The notes beneath the pieces are model-generated. The model worked only from the letters and a program-made list of their open reading frames with translations. It made no database searches and was not told the origin of the DNA. The position numbers were made by a program, and so were the translations under genes. From JBBROS01 sp038229135 (GTDB taxonomy: Bacteria; Pseudomonadota; Alphaproteobacteria; Acetobacterales; Acetobacteraceae): DNA of 64,000 bases. Location: contig JBBROS010000010.1 in NCBI GenBank assembly GCA_038229135.1, forward strand, positions 34,174 to 98,173, written 5' to 3'. Of the stretch, positions 1 through 8,743 are shown piece after piece (position 1 is the stretch's first letter; every line of letters begins with the position of its first letter).

Positions 1-93
1 CGGGCATGCGGCCAGGCTGGCAGGGGGCGGCCAGGGCTGCAAGGAACGTAGGGCGATTGCGCCCATTTGGTCCGGCCGATAGCGTCGACGGCC

Positions 94-1563
94 ATGGACA
101 CGCACGCGCCGCTGCCGGCGATCCTCGCCATCGATCAGGGCACCACCTCCACGCGGGCGATCGCGTTCGCGCTCGATGGGCGGGTGCTGGCGCAGGAGCA
201 GGTGGAGCTCGCGCAATCCTACCCGGCCGACGGGTGGGTGGAGCACGATGCGGAGGGGATCTGGCGGGACACGCTGGCGGTGGCGCGGCGCGTGCTGGCG
301 CGGGTGCCGTGCGAGGCGATCGGGATCGCGAACCAGCGCGAGACGGTGGTGGTCTGGGAGCGCGAGAGCGGGCGGCCGATCGCGCCGGCGATCGTGTGGC
401 AGGACCGGCGGACGGCGGGGGCGTGCGCGCGGCTGCGGGACGCGGAGCCGATGGTGCAGGAGCGCACCGGACTGCTGTTGGACTCGTATTTCTCGGCGAC
501 CAAGCTGGCCTGGTTGCTGGACCACGTGCCGGGGGCGCGCGCTGCCGCGGAGCAGGGGCGGCTCGCGGCCGGGACGATCGACAGCTTCCTCCTGTGGCGC
601 CTCACGGGCGGGGCGGTGCATGCGACGGACGCGACGAATGCGAGCCGGACGTTGCTGTTCGACATCCATGCGGGCACCTGGTCGGAGGAGCTGTTGCGGC
701 TGTTCGGCATCCCGGCCGGGCTCCTGCCGGAGGTGGTGGACAATGCCGGGGCGTTCGGGACCACGGCGCCCGGCGTGCTCGAGCGCGCGTTGCCGGTGTG
801 TGGCATGGCCGGGGACCAGCAGGCCGCGCTGATCGGGCAGGCGTGCCTCGTTCCCGGCATGATGAAGGCGACGTATGGCACCGGGTGCTTTGCCCTTTGC
901 CACACGGGGGACCAGGCCCTGGCTTCGAAGCACAGGATGCTGACCACGGTGGCGAGCCGTCTCGGTGGGCGGACGTCGTATGCGGCGGAGGGGGCGATCT
1001 TCGTGGCCGGGGCGGCGGTGCGATGGCTGCGGGATGGGCTGGGGCTGATCGGCGGCGCGGGCGAGACGGCGGCGCTGGCGGCGACGGTGCCGGACAGCCA
1101 TGGGGTCTACATGGTGCCGGGCTTTGTGGGGCTGGGGGCGCCGCACTGGGCGCCGGCTGCGCGGGGGCTCGTGTGCGGGCTGACGCTGGACAGCACCGGG
1201 GCGCACCTGGCCCGGGCGGCGCTGGAGGCGGTGGCGTATCAGACGCTGGACCTGGTGGAGGCCATGCGGGCCGATGGCGGGGTGGCGCCGCAAGCGTTGC
1301 GGATCGATGGCGGGATGGCGGCGAACGATTGGCTCTGCCAGTTCCTGGCCGACGTGCTGGGCACCCCGGTGGAGCGCCCGGCGGTGCTGGAGACGACGGC
1401 CTGGGGCGCGGCGTTGCTGGCCGGGGTGGGGGCCGGGCTGCTGGCGGGGCTGGATGCGGTGCCTTGGGCGTCGGAACGGCAATTCGTGCCGCGGATGGAC
1501 CGGGCGGTGCGGGATGGGTTGGTGGACGGGTGGCGGGTCGCGGTGCGGCGGGCCTTGGGGTAG
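94..1563 (+). CDS. glpK: Glycerol kinase
   Basis: Phosphorylates glycerol with ATP to sn-glycerol 3-phosphate in the cytoplasm. The 489-residue protein is close to the usual family length of about 500. The N-terminal phosphate loop DQGTTSTRAI (about residue 14), NQRETVVVW, WQDRR, the GDQQAALIGQ block, the KATYGTGCF motif, GLGAPHW and the C-terminal DGGMAANDW adenosine motif are all present and in FGGY-kinase order. I chose the ATG at 94; a TTG at 67 in the same frame would add nine residues before the conserved start. No glpF, glpD or glpR is adjacent, so the gene appears to stand alone here. Identification is firm because GlpK is distinguished from xylulokinase by these motifs. Confidence 0.95.
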   Translation: MDTHAPLPAILAIDQGTTSTRAIAFALDGRVLAQEQVELAQSYPADGWVEHDAEGIWRDTLAVARRVLARVPCEAIGIANQRETVVVWERESGRPIAPAIVWQDRRTAGACARLRDAEPMVQERTGLLLDSYFSATKLAWLLDHVPGARAAAEQGRLAAGTIDSFLLWRLTGGAVHATDATNASRTLLFDIHAGTWSEELLRLFGIPAGLLPEVVDNAGAFGTTAPGVLERALPVCGMAGDQQAALIGQACLVPGMMKATYGTGCFALCHTGDQALASKHRMLTTVASRLGGRTSYAAEGAIFVAGAAVRWLRDGLGLIGGAGETAALAATVPDSHGVYMVPGFVGLGAPHWAPAARGLVCGLTLDSTGAHLARAALEAVAYQTLDLVEAMRADGGVAPQALRIDGGMAANDWLCQFLADVLGTPVERPAVLETTAWGAALLAGVGAGLLAGLDAVPWASERQFVPRMDRAVRDGLVDGWRVAVRRALG

Positions 1564-1596
1564 GCGGGCGGCGCCTCGTGGCCCCCAACTCTCGAA

Positions 1597-1619
1597 CCCT
1601 CTCCCGCAAGGCGAGAGGG
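1597..1619. repeat. Short C/G palindrome after glpK
   Basis: A perfect 7-bp stem (1597-1603 with 1613-1619) closes a 9-base loop between the convergent glpK and sulfate-binding genes. It belongs to the CCCTCTC...GAGAGGG family seen at many gene ends in this window and could act as a two-way terminator or mRNA-stabilising hairpin. There is no T-tract. Confidence 0.5.
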
Positions 1620-1638
1620 GCAGTCCCTCGGTCTCGAC

Positions 1639-2607
1639 CTAGCGGCCCAACCGGTCGAAGGTGCCGCCCTCCGCGAAATGCTCGCGCTGGGCGGTGGGCC
1701 AGTCGGTGAAGTGGTCCTCGAGGCGGAAGGTGGGGGTGGTGGGGAAGTCGGCGCGGGCGAGGGCGGTGGGGCTGACCGGGCGGCAGGCGTGGCGGGCGAT
1801 GACGTCCTGGGCGTCCTCGGTCCAGAGGAAGCGGAGGTAGGCTTCGGCGAGGGGGCGGCTGCCGCGGCGGTCGGCCACGCGGTCGACGAGGGCGGCCACG
1901 GGTTCGGCGACGATGGTGAGGCTGGGTCGGACGATCTCGAGGCGGCCGGCGGAGGCCCGTAGGGCGAGGGTCGCGTCGTCCTCCCAGGCGAGGAGAACGT
2001 CGCCCTGGTTGCGGCGGGCGAACGTGATGGTGGCGCCGCGTGCCCCCGTGTCGAGGATGGGGACGTTGCGGAACAGGGCGGCGAGGGTTGCCTGCGGATC
2101 GCGGCCCTGGCGCAGCGCCCAGCCCCAGGCGGCGAGATAGATCCAGCGGGCGCCGCCGGAGGTTTTGGGGTTGGGCGTGATGATGGCGGTGCCGGGGCGG
2201 AGGAGGTCCGGCCAGTCCTGGATGGATTTCGGGTTTCCGCGGCGGACCACGAACACGATGGTCGAGGTCCAGGGCACGGCGCGATCGGGCAGCCGGTCGC
2301 GCCAGTCCGCGGCCACCAGCCCGGCGCGGGCCATGGCGTCGATATCGGGCTGGAGGGCGAGCGTGACGATGTCCGCCTCGAGGCCGTCCATCACGGCGCG
2401 GGCCTGGGCGCCCGAGCCTCCGTGGCTCATGCGGATCCGTGGCGTGGCGCCGGCCTGCTGCTGCCAGGCGCGGGCGAACATCGGGTTGAGGGCGGCGAAG
2501 AGCTCACGGGTCGGGTCGTAGGAGGCGTGGAGGAGGCTCGGGGCTGGTTGGGCTTCGGCGCGGGCCGCGGCGAGGAGGGGGATTGCGAGGAGGGTGCGGC
2601 GGAACAT
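1639..2607 (-). CDS. sbp: Sulfate/thiosulfate ABC transporter substrate-binding protein
   Basis: Periplasmic receptor that delivers sulfate or thiosulfate to a CysTWA-type importer. The 322-residue protein opens with a Sec signal peptide ending near residues AEAQ. It then shows the family blocks ASYDPTRELF, SHGGSGAQARAV, GLEADIVTLAL, the VRRGNPKSI-DW segment and NPKTSGGARW, which line the sulfate pocket in Sbp/CysP. Length matches the family (about 330). No cysT, cysW or cysA gene lies on either side, so the receptor is an orphan in this window and must use a permease encoded elsewhere. It follows the GluRS-like gene by 72 bases on the same strand, separated by a short palindrome-like sequence, so read-through from that operon is possible. 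Confidence 0.9.
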   Translation of the reverse strand: MFRRTLLAIPLLAAARAEAQPAPSLLHASYDPTRELFAALNPMFARAWQQQAGATPRIRMSHGGSGAQARAVMDGLEADIVTLALQPDIDAMARAGLVAADWRDRLPDRAVPWTSTIVFVVRRGNPKSIQDWPDLLRPGTAIITPNPKTSGGARWIYLAAWGWALRQGRDPQATLAALFRNVPILDTGARGATITFARRNQGDVLLAWEDDATLALRASAGRLEIVRPSLTIVAEPVAALVDRVADRRGSRPLAEAYLRFLWTEDAQDVIARHACRPVSPTALARADFPTTPTFRLEDHFTDWPTAQREHFAEGGTFDRLGR

Positions 2608-2679
2608 GGGCGAGCTCCGTTGCGGTTGGCGTTCGACGAGTCCCTCACCCCGACCCTCGCCCGGAGGGGAGGGGATGCG

Positions 2680-4023
2680 TCAGGCCGCCGCCAACCTTAG
2701 CCGGTCCAGGGCTCTCGTACGGCCGATCAAGGGTAACAGGTCGGCGAGGTCGGGGCCGTGGTCCTCGCCGGTGAGGGCGAGGCGGAGGGGGGCGTTGAGG
2801 GCCTTGCCCTTGCGGCCGGAGCGTTCGCGGAGCGCGGTGGTCCAGTCGGACCAAGTGGTAGGGCCCCATGGGTCTGGGGGGAGGTGGTCCATGGCGGTGG
2901 CAAGGAACTCGTGCTCGCCCTCGAGGAACGGGGGCACGATGGCGCCGGAGGCGACGTCCCACCAGCCGCGGGCCTCCCGCATCAGGTCGAGGCTGCCGCG
3001 GATGGCGTGCCAGAATGCAGGGGTGGCGGCGGGGGGCAGGCGGGGCTGGGCGGCCTCGAACGGCATGGCGGCAAGGGCCTGGCGGTTGGTCTTCAGCAAG
3101 TATGCCGGGTCGAAGCGGGGGGGCTCAGGGGCGATGCGCGTGAGGTCGAAGCCGGGGGCCAGCCCGGCGGGCGTAGTGGGGACGGGGGTGGCGCCGGTGC
3201 CGAGGGCCGCGAGGGTGCCGGCCAGCGCCGTGGGCTCGATGCCGTCGTTGCGGAGCGAGCGCAGCGAGAGGCCGCCGCGGCGTTTGGCGAGTTTCCCTCC
3301 GCTGTCGTCGGCGAGTGGCGGCAGGTGGGCGAAGCGGGGCGGCGGCGGCGGGCGTCCGCGGCCCGTGGTGGGGCGGAGCGCTGCCAGCAGGTCCAGCTGC
3401 AGGCCGGTCAGCGTGGTGTCGCCCTGGCCGCGCACGATGTGGGTGATGCCGTCCTCGAGGTCGTCGACGGCCGTGGTGAAGGCGAGGAGCGGCGTGCCGT
3501 CGGCGCGGATGAGCACCGGGTCGCTGGTGGCGGACAGCTTCACCTCCTGCCGGCCGAGCACCATGTCGCCCCATTCGGCGGGCACGCCGGAGAGGAGGAA
3601 GCGCCAGTACGGCCGCTTGCCACCGGCCTCGGCGGCCGCGCGCTGGGCGGCGGTGAGCTTCAGCATGGCGCGGTCGTAGATGGGCGAGAGGCCGCGGCGG
3701 ATTCGGGCCTCGCGCTTGCTGGCCAGCTCCTCGTCGCTCTCGAAGCACGGGTAGAGGCGGCCCGCGGTGCGGAGGCGGTCGGCGGCGGCTTCGTAGGCGG
3801 GCAGGCGGTCGCGCGTGTGGACCAGGTCGTCCCAGTCGAGGCCGAGCCAGGCCAGGTCCTGCTGGGCGGCGTCGCCCTGGTCGTTGCGCTCCGGGTCCGC
3901 GTCCTCGAGGCGGAGGCTCACCTGGCCGCCGTTGCGCCGGGCGAGCAACCAGGTGGCGAGTGCCGCGCGCGCCTCGGGCACGTGCAGGAGGTGGGTGGGC
4001 GAGACGGCGATCCGCAGCCTCAA
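2680..4023 (-). CDS. GluRS-like protein (class I glutamyl-tRNA synthetase family) with eroded active-site motifs
   Basis: The 447-residue protein has the overall plan of a full-length bacterial GluRS, including the C-terminal anticodon-binding half, and resembles the second GluRS (GltX2) lineage of Alphaproteobacteria. The catalytic signatures deviate. SPTG is SPTH (8-11). The HIGH-equivalent usually written HVGN or HIGN is HVPE (14-17). The GEDH loop is GQGD (199-202). The KLSKR loop is KLAKR (244-248). The frame is nonetheless intact over its whole length. I chose the TTG at 4023 because it overlaps the stop of the upstream acidic gene (TTGA) and gives the family N terminus directly. It could be a weak or specialised GluRS, or a neofunctionalised paralogue; annotation as plain gltX would be risky. 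The canonical motifs are recalled family knowledge, not an alignment done here. Confidence 0.8.
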   Translation of the reverse strand: MRLRIAVSPTHLLHVPEARAALATWLLARRNGGQVSLRLEDADPERNDQGDAAQQDLAWLGLDWDDLVHTRDRLPAYEAAADRLRTAGRLYPCFESDEELASKREARIRRGLSPIYDRAMLKLTAAQRAAAEAGGKRPYWRFLLSGVPAEWGDMVLGRQEVKLSATSDPVLIRADGTPLLAFTTAVDDLEDGITHIVRGQGDTTLTGLQLDLLAALRPTTGRGRPPPPPRFAHLPPLADDSGGKLAKRRGGLSLRSLRNDGIEPTALAGTLAALGTGATPVPTTPAGLAPGFDLTRIAPEPPRFDPAYLLKTNRQALAAMPFEAAQPRLPPAATPAFWHAIRGSLDLMREARGWWDVASGAIVPPFLEGEHEFLATAMDHLPPDPWGPTTWSDWTTALRERSGRKGKALNAPLRLALTGEDHGPDLADLLPLIGRTRALDRLRLAAA

Positions 4024-4454
4024 GCGCTGCCCTCGCGCTTGGTCGCGGGGGGCTGGATGGGGCCGAGAGGGTCCTCGTCCAGGTCGTCGTCCTCCTCGTC
4101 CTCGTCGACGTCGTCGTCGTCGTCGTCCTCGGCCGGGCCGTGCAGGCGAGGATCGAGCGAGCGCCAGTCCCGGTCCTCGGGTGCGGCGAGGGCAGCGGCG
4201 AACGCCTCGAGTTCGGGGGCGCTCTGCCAGCCCTCCTCGGTGTCCGGCACGATGGCGTCCTCGCCATAGGCCTGCCACGCGTCCAGCACCGCGCGGGCGT
4301 CCATGCCCTGTGCCCGGCAGCGCTCCACGCTGTCCCGGACGTAGCGTTGGGCGAACAGGTTGGCCACGTCGAGCGTGTCGAAGGGTCCGACCTCTTCCAC
4401 CACGTTGTCGCCGCTGTCGTCGGAGAGGTCGATGATGCGGACGCGGAAGGTCAT
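4020..4454 (-). CDS. Hypothetical acidic protein coupled to the GluRS-like gene
   Basis: I do not recognise this 144-residue protein. Its first ~95 residues look globular, with a mixed hydrophobic pattern and a central LDAWQAYGEDAI segment. From about residue 108 it becomes extremely acidic, with a run of Asp and Glu to about residue 131, and ends in a short basic tail. No signal peptide or membrane segment is visible, so it is probably cytoplasmic. It starts 13 bases after nadE and its stop overlaps the TTG start of the GluRS-like gene, so it is translated as part of that operon. An Asp/Glu tail of this kind often engages basic partners or nucleic-acid-binding proteins, but any role here is inference. 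Confidence 0.75.
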   Translation of the reverse strand: MTFRVRIIDLSDDSGDNVVEEVGPFDTLDVANLFAQRYVRDSVERCRAQGMDARAVLDAWQAYGEDAIVPDTEEGWQSAPELEAFAAALAAPEDRDWRSLDPRLHGPAEDDDDDDVDEDEEDDDLDEDPLGPIQPPATKREGSA

Positions 4455-4467
4455 TGCCCAAGCCTTG

Positions 4468-6135
4468 TCATTGTATCAGCCCGGTGAAGCCGTTGGTGAT
4501 GGGGTAGCGCCGGTCCCGCCCGAAGGCGCGCGGGGTGAGCTTGACGCCCGGGGGGGCTTGGCGGCGCTTGTATTCCGCGCGGTCCAGCATGCGCCAGACG
4601 CGCAGGATGGTGGCCCGGTCGTGACCGCGCTCCACGAGGGCGTCGACCGATTGCTCGCCCTCGACCAGGCCCTGCAGGATGGCGTCGAGCACCTCGTACG
4701 GGGGCAGCGTGTCCTGGTCGGTCTGGTCGTGCTTCAGCTCGGCACTCGGGGGCTTGGTGATGACGCGGTCGGGCATCACGGGTCCGGCCGGGCCGAGGCC
4801 GGGGGGCGTGTGCGCGTTGCGCCAGCGGCAGAGGTCGAACACGGTGGTCTTGTAGACGTCCTTCAGCACCGAGTAGCCGCCGCACATGTCGCCGTAGAGC
4901 GTGGCGTAGCCGACGGACATCTCGCTCTTGTTGCCCGTGGTGAGCACCATGTGGCCGAATTTGTTGCTGATGGCCATGAGCGTCAGGCCGCGAAGGCGGG
5001 ACTGGATGTTCTCCTCGGTGATGTCCGCCTGGCGACCCTCGAAGGTGGGGGCGAGGGCCCCCGTCATGGCCTCCATGCCGGGGGTGATCGGGATCGTGTC
5101 GCAGCGGATGCCCAGCAGCCGGGCGCATTCGGCGGCGTCGTCCAGGCTCGATCGGCTCGTGTAGGGGCTCGGCAGCATGAAAGCGCGGACGCGGTCGGGC
5201 CCCAGCGCGTCCACGGCGACGGCCGCCGAGATGGCGCTGTCGATGCCGCCCGAGAGTCCGAGGATGATGCCGGGGAAGCCGTTCTTGTTCACGTAGTCGG
5301 CCAGGCCCAGCATCATGCAGCGATAGAGCACGTCCAGGCGGTCCGGTTCGGGGGGCAGCGGCTGGGGCGTGCACACGAGGCGGTCGGTGCCGTTCGTGAC
5401 GCGGCGCCATTCGGTCAGGGTGACCGACTCTTCGAAGCGCGGCATCTGGGCAGCGAGCGAGCGGTCGGCATTCAGCACGAAGCTCGCGCCGTCGAACACG
5501 AGCTCGTCCTGGCCGCCGACCTGGCCGACGAACACGAAGGGAAGGCCGGTCTCGACCACGCGGGCGACGCCGATGTTGATGCGGAGGTCCGTCTTGCGGT
5601 CCTCGAAGGGCGAGCCGTTGATGCTGAGGAGCATCTCGGCCCCGCTCTCGGCGAGGGTCTCGCTTACGGCCGGCAGCCAGAAATCCTCGCAGACCATGAG
5701 GCCGATGCGCAGGCCGCGGAGTGCCACGGGGCCGGGGTGGGGGCCGGGGTCGAAGACGCGCTTGTCGTCGAACACGCCGTAATTCGGCAGCTCGTGCTTC
5801 GCCCGGCGGGCCACGACCTTGCCGGCATCGAGCACGAACGCGGCGTTGTAGAGCTTGTCCCCGTCGCGCCAGGGGCCGCCGACGATCAAGGCCGGGCCGC
5901 CGTCCGCGGTGTCGGCGGCGAGCGCCTCGATGGCGGCCTCGGCGGCGGCGACGAAGGCGGGCTTGCGGACCAGGTCCTCGGGCGGGTAGCCGCCGATGGA
6001 GAACTCGGGGGTGACGACGATGTCGGCGCCCATGCGGGCGGCTTCGGCGCGGGCGCTCCGGATCCGGGCGAGGTTCTTGTCGACCTGGCCCACGTGCAGG
6101 TTCAGCTGCGCGAGCGCGATGCGAACGGTGGTCAT
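4468..6135 (-). CDS. nadE: Glutamine-dependent NAD(+) synthase
   Basis: Makes NAD from deamido-NAD, ATP and glutamine-derived ammonia in the cytoplasm. The 555-residue protein has two domains. Residues 1 to about 260 are a nitrilase-fold glutaminase with the Glu-Lys-Cys triad visible at E44 (TPEFS), K113 (AKHELP) and C149 (MVCEDFW). From about 265 onward is the ATP-pyrophosphatase synthetase domain with the P-loop SGGIDSA at 295-301 and the later TGNKSEMSVGY block. Length is typical for the bacterial two-domain form. Its ATG overlaps the stop of the nicotinate phosphoribosyltransferase gene by four bases (ATGA), so two successive NAD salvage steps are translationally coupled. Confidence 0.96.
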   Translation of the reverse strand: MTTVRIALAQLNLHVGQVDKNLARIRSARAEAARMGADIVVTPEFSIGGYPPEDLVRKPAFVAAAEAAIEALAADTADGGPALIVGGPWRDGDKLYNAAFVLDAGKVVARRAKHELPNYGVFDDKRVFDPGPHPGPVALRGLRIGLMVCEDFWLPAVSETLAESGAEMLLSINGSPFEDRKTDLRINIGVARVVETGLPFVFVGQVGGQDELVFDGASFVLNADRSLAAQMPRFEESVTLTEWRRVTNGTDRLVCTPQPLPPEPDRLDVLYRCMMLGLADYVNKNGFPGIILGLSGGIDSAISAAVAVDALGPDRVRAFMLPSPYTSRSSLDDAAECARLLGIRCDTIPITPGMEAMTGALAPTFEGRQADITEENIQSRLRGLTLMAISNKFGHMVLTTGNKSEMSVGYATLYGDMCGGYSVLKDVYKTTVFDLCRWRNAHTPPGLGPAGPVMPDRVITKPPSAELKHDQTDQDTLPPYEVLDAILQGLVEGEQSVDALVERGHDRATILRVWRMLDRAEYKRRQAPPGVKLTPRAFGRDRRYPITNGFTGLIQ

Positions 6136-7337
6136 GCGGCAGATGTCGTGGGCGGGGCGCGGCGTTCAACCCGGGCAGGCGTCACGGCGGCAGGGCGGAG
6201 CAGGAACTCGCGGCCGGCCTTCACGCGGGGCACGCCATCGTAGGCCACGATGTCGGCGGTGGCGTAGGTCTCGTGCCAGTCCTCGGGGATGAAGCTGCCG
6301 GTGCCGACCACGTCGATGGGCGCCTGCGTGTCGGCCATGACGCGGCACTTGCCGACGCCGAAGCCGGACGAGACCACGATGCGCACGCGCGGGAACCCGG
6401 CCTCGTCCAGCGCTTCCCGCATGCGCCAGATGGCGGCGGCGCTGACGCCGGTGCCGACCAGGTGGCGCAGCTCGGTGTCGCTCCGGTAGTGGCGGATGGC
6501 GCCCGGGGCGTGGCGGTCCAGCACGGCGTAGCTGGCGGCCGGATCGAGGCCCTCGAGGTAGCGGCCGCCATGCGTGTCGAGCCGGACGGAGAGGCGCCCG
6601 GCGGCGGCGAGCTCGGGGAAGCGGCGGCAGACGGCGAGGCCGTCGGTGATCTCGGCGCCGAAATAGTCGGTGAGCACGGTGAGGTCCTGCCCCGGGCAGG
6701 CCTCCACGAACATCTCGGCGGCGCGGAGGGTGGAGCCGGCGTAGCCGATGAGGGCATGGGGCATGGTGCCGCGGCCGTGCTTCTGGCCCAGGGCGCGGGC
6801 GCCCACGTCCGACGAGCTGCCGACGAAGCCCGTTGCGCCTTCGCGCCGGGCGGCATCGGATCCGACGCGGACGGCGTAGGCCATCAGCGCCTGCATCTCG
6901 GCCCCGGCGCAGTGGCGCGCCTCCATGGCGAGGAAGGCTGCGCGGGGCAGGGCTGCGGCCATCTGGTAGGCGTTGTGTGCGGCGACGCAGGCCGGGCCGA
7001 GCTTCTGCAGCATGAGGGTCTCGGCTTCGGCGAGGGCGGTGAAGGGGCCGGTGATGGTGACGATGGGCTCGCCCGCGCCCACCCAGGCGCCCTCGGCGTA
7101 GCGCACGTCGTAGGCAAAGCTGACGCGGTGCGCCTTGGCCACGCCGTCCAGCCAGGCGAGCATCAGGCGCGGGGCGGCGATGACGGGGCGGCGAAGGAAG
7201 ACGGCGTAGGTGACGGTGGACTCGCCGAAATGCTCCACGATCTCGCGGGTTCGGCTGAAATATGCGTCCGTACGGTCCGCCACGTCGGTCATGACGGGTT
7301 CGGGGCTGACCGGTTCGGGGATGGCGGGCTGGGTCAT
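6132..7337 (-). CDS. pncB: Nicotinate phosphoribosyltransferase
   Basis: Converts nicotinate and PRPP to nicotinate mononucleotide, the entry to the Preiss-Handler route that ends at NadE, encoded next. The 401-residue protein carries the family start DRTDAYFSRT, the phosphoribosyl-site segments around GFVGSSSDVGA and VRLDTHGG, and the C-terminal SSGFGVGKCR and VGTGSFIP blocks. It belongs to the shorter type of NAPRTase, not the E. coli-length form. The ATG at 7337 overlaps the stop of the DAHP synthase gene (ATGA). A second in-frame ATG, 15 codons in (MTDVADRTDAY), is an alternative start that sits closer to the conserved N terminus. The overlap favours the first one. Confidence 0.9.
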   Translation of the reverse strand: MTQPAIPEPVSPEPVMTDVADRTDAYFSRTREIVEHFGESTVTYAVFLRRPVIAAPRLMLAWLDGVAKAHRVSFAYDVRYAEGAWVGAGEPIVTITGPFTALAEAETLMLQKLGPACVAAHNAYQMAAALPRAAFLAMEARHCAGAEMQALMAYAVRVGSDAARREGATGFVGSSSDVGARALGQKHGRGTMPHALIGYAGSTLRAAEMFVEACPGQDLTVLTDYFGAEITDGLAVCRRFPELAAAGRLSVRLDTHGGRYLEGLDPAASYAVLDRHAPGAIRHYRSDTELRHLVGTGVSAAAIWRMREALDEAGFPRVRIVVSSGFGVGKCRVMADTQAPIDVVGTGSFIPEDWHETYATADIVAYDGVPRVKAGREFLLRPAAVTPARVERRAPPTTSAA

Positions 7338-8743
7338 TGTGCGGCGATCGCGGGGGCGCGGGGGGGGATGCGCCTGGCCTTGAGCTCTTCTGCGATGAGG
7401 AAGGCGAGCTCGAGGGACTGCTCGGCGTTCAGGCGCGGGTCGCAGAAGGTTTCGTAGCGGGCGCCGAGGTCGGCTTCGGTGAGGCGGTGGGCGCCGCCGA
7501 CGCATTCCGTCACGTCCCGGCCCGTCATCTCCACGTGCACGCCGCCGGCCCAGGAGTTGTGGGCGGCGTGGATGTCGAAGAACTGGCGCACCTCGGAGAG
7601 GATGGCGTCGAAGCTGCGGGTCTTGACGGGTGCGGCGTTGCTGCCGCCCGTGGAGATGGTGTTGCCGTGCATGGGGTCGCAGAGCCACAGGACGCGGAGC
7701 CCTTCGGCCTGCACGGCGCGTAGCAGCGGCGGGAGCTTGCGCTCGATCTTGGTGGCGCCCATGCGGCTGATGAGGGTGAGGCGGCCGGGTTCCTGGCGGG
7801 GGTTGAGGGTTTCGGCGAGGCGGAGGAGGTCCGCGATGTCCGTCTCGGGGCCGACCTTGATGCCGATCGGGTTCTGCACGCCGCGCAGGAACTCGACATG
7901 GGCGCCGTCCGGCTGGCGGGTGCGGTCACCGATCCACAGGAAGTGGGCCGAGCAGGCGTACCAGTCGCCGGACGTGCTGTCGACGCGGGTGAGGGCCTGC
8001 TCGTAGGGCAGGAGGAGGGCCTCGTGGCTGGTGTAGAAGTCGGTTTCGCGGATCTGCGGCGTGTTCAGGCTGCTCATGCCGCAGGCGGCCATGAAGGCGA
8101 GCGTCTCGTCGATGCGGGACGACAGGTCCTGGTAGCGGGCCGCCAAGGGCGAGCGAGCGGCGAAGTCGAGGTTCCAGCGATGGACCTCGTGCAGGTCCGC
8201 GTATCCGCCATTGGCGAAGGCGCGGAGCAGGTTGAGCGTGCCGGCGGACTGGAAGTAGCCGGTCTCCATGCGGGAGGGCTCGGGGGTGCGGGCGGCTTCG
8301 GTGAAGTCCGGGCCGTTCACGATGTCCCCGCGGTAGCTGGGCAGGCTCGTGCCGCCCTGGGTTTCCATGTCGGCACTGCGGGGCTTCGCGAACTGCCCGG
8401 CCATGCGGCCCATCTTCACCACGGGCACGCTGGCGCCGAAGGTGAGGACGACGGCCATCTGCAGCAGCACGCGGAAGGTGTCGCGGATGATGTTGGCGTT
8501 GAAGTCGGAGAAGGATTCGGCGCAGTCCCCGCCCTGGAGCACGAAGGCCCGGCCGTCGGCGGCGAGCGCCAATGCGTCCCGGAGGCGCCGGGCCTCGCCT
8601 GCAAAAACGAGGGGCGGATAGGACGCCAGGCGCGCCTCGGTGGTGGCGAGGGCAAGCTGGTCCGGGTAGTGCGGGGCCTGCCGGATGGGGCGGGTGCGCC
8701 AGGTGGTGGGCGACCAGTCCGGCGCGGGCTGGGTGGTGTGCAT
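7334..8743 (-). CDS. aroG: Class II 3-deoxy-7-phosphoheptulonate synthase
   Basis: Condenses phosphoenolpyruvate and erythrose 4-phosphate to DAHP, the first step of the shikimate pathway. The 469-residue protein is of the plant/mycobacterial class II type: it has the N-terminal WRTRPIRQAP segment, FVLQGGDCAE, KMGRMAGQFAKPRS, SLPSYRGD, the SRMGATKIE block, LWLCDPMHGNT and GGVHVEMTGRDVTEC. The Cys, His, Glu and Asp metal ligands of the class are included in these motifs. It is the first gene of a minus-strand series running to about 2680. The 155 bases upstream, shared with the divergent DMT exporter gene, should hold its promoter. No leader peptide rich in aromatic residues was noticed there. 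Confidence 0.95.
   Translation of the reverse strand: MHTTQPAPDWSPTTWRTRPIRQAPHYPDQLALATTEARLASYPPLVFAGEARRLRDALALAADGRAFVLQGGDCAESFSDFNANIIRDTFRVLLQMAVVLTFGASVPVVKMGRMAGQFAKPRSADMETQGGTSLPSYRGDIVNGPDFTEAARTPEPSRMETGYFQSAGTLNLLRAFANGGYADLHEVHRWNLDFAARSPLAARYQDLSSRIDETLAFMAACGMSSLNTPQIRETDFYTSHEALLLPYEQALTRVDSTSGDWYACSAHFLWIGDRTRQPDGAHVEFLRGVQNPIGIKVGPETDIADLLRLAETLNPRQEPGRLTLISRMGATKIERKLPPLLRAVQAEGLRVLWLCDPMHGNTISTGGSNAAPVKTRSFDAILSEVRQFFDIHAAHNSWAGGVHVEMTGRDVTECVGGAHRLTEADLGARYETFCDPRLNAEQSLELAFLIAEELKARRIPPRAPAIAAQ

Noticed and set aside
2758..4269. Long plus-strand frame opposite the GluRS-like and acidic genes
   Set aside because: Low-complexity Gly/Arg/Val/Ala composition with runs produced by the GC-rich opposite strand. 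The acidic and GluRS-like proteins on the minus strand have clear family content or operon joints.
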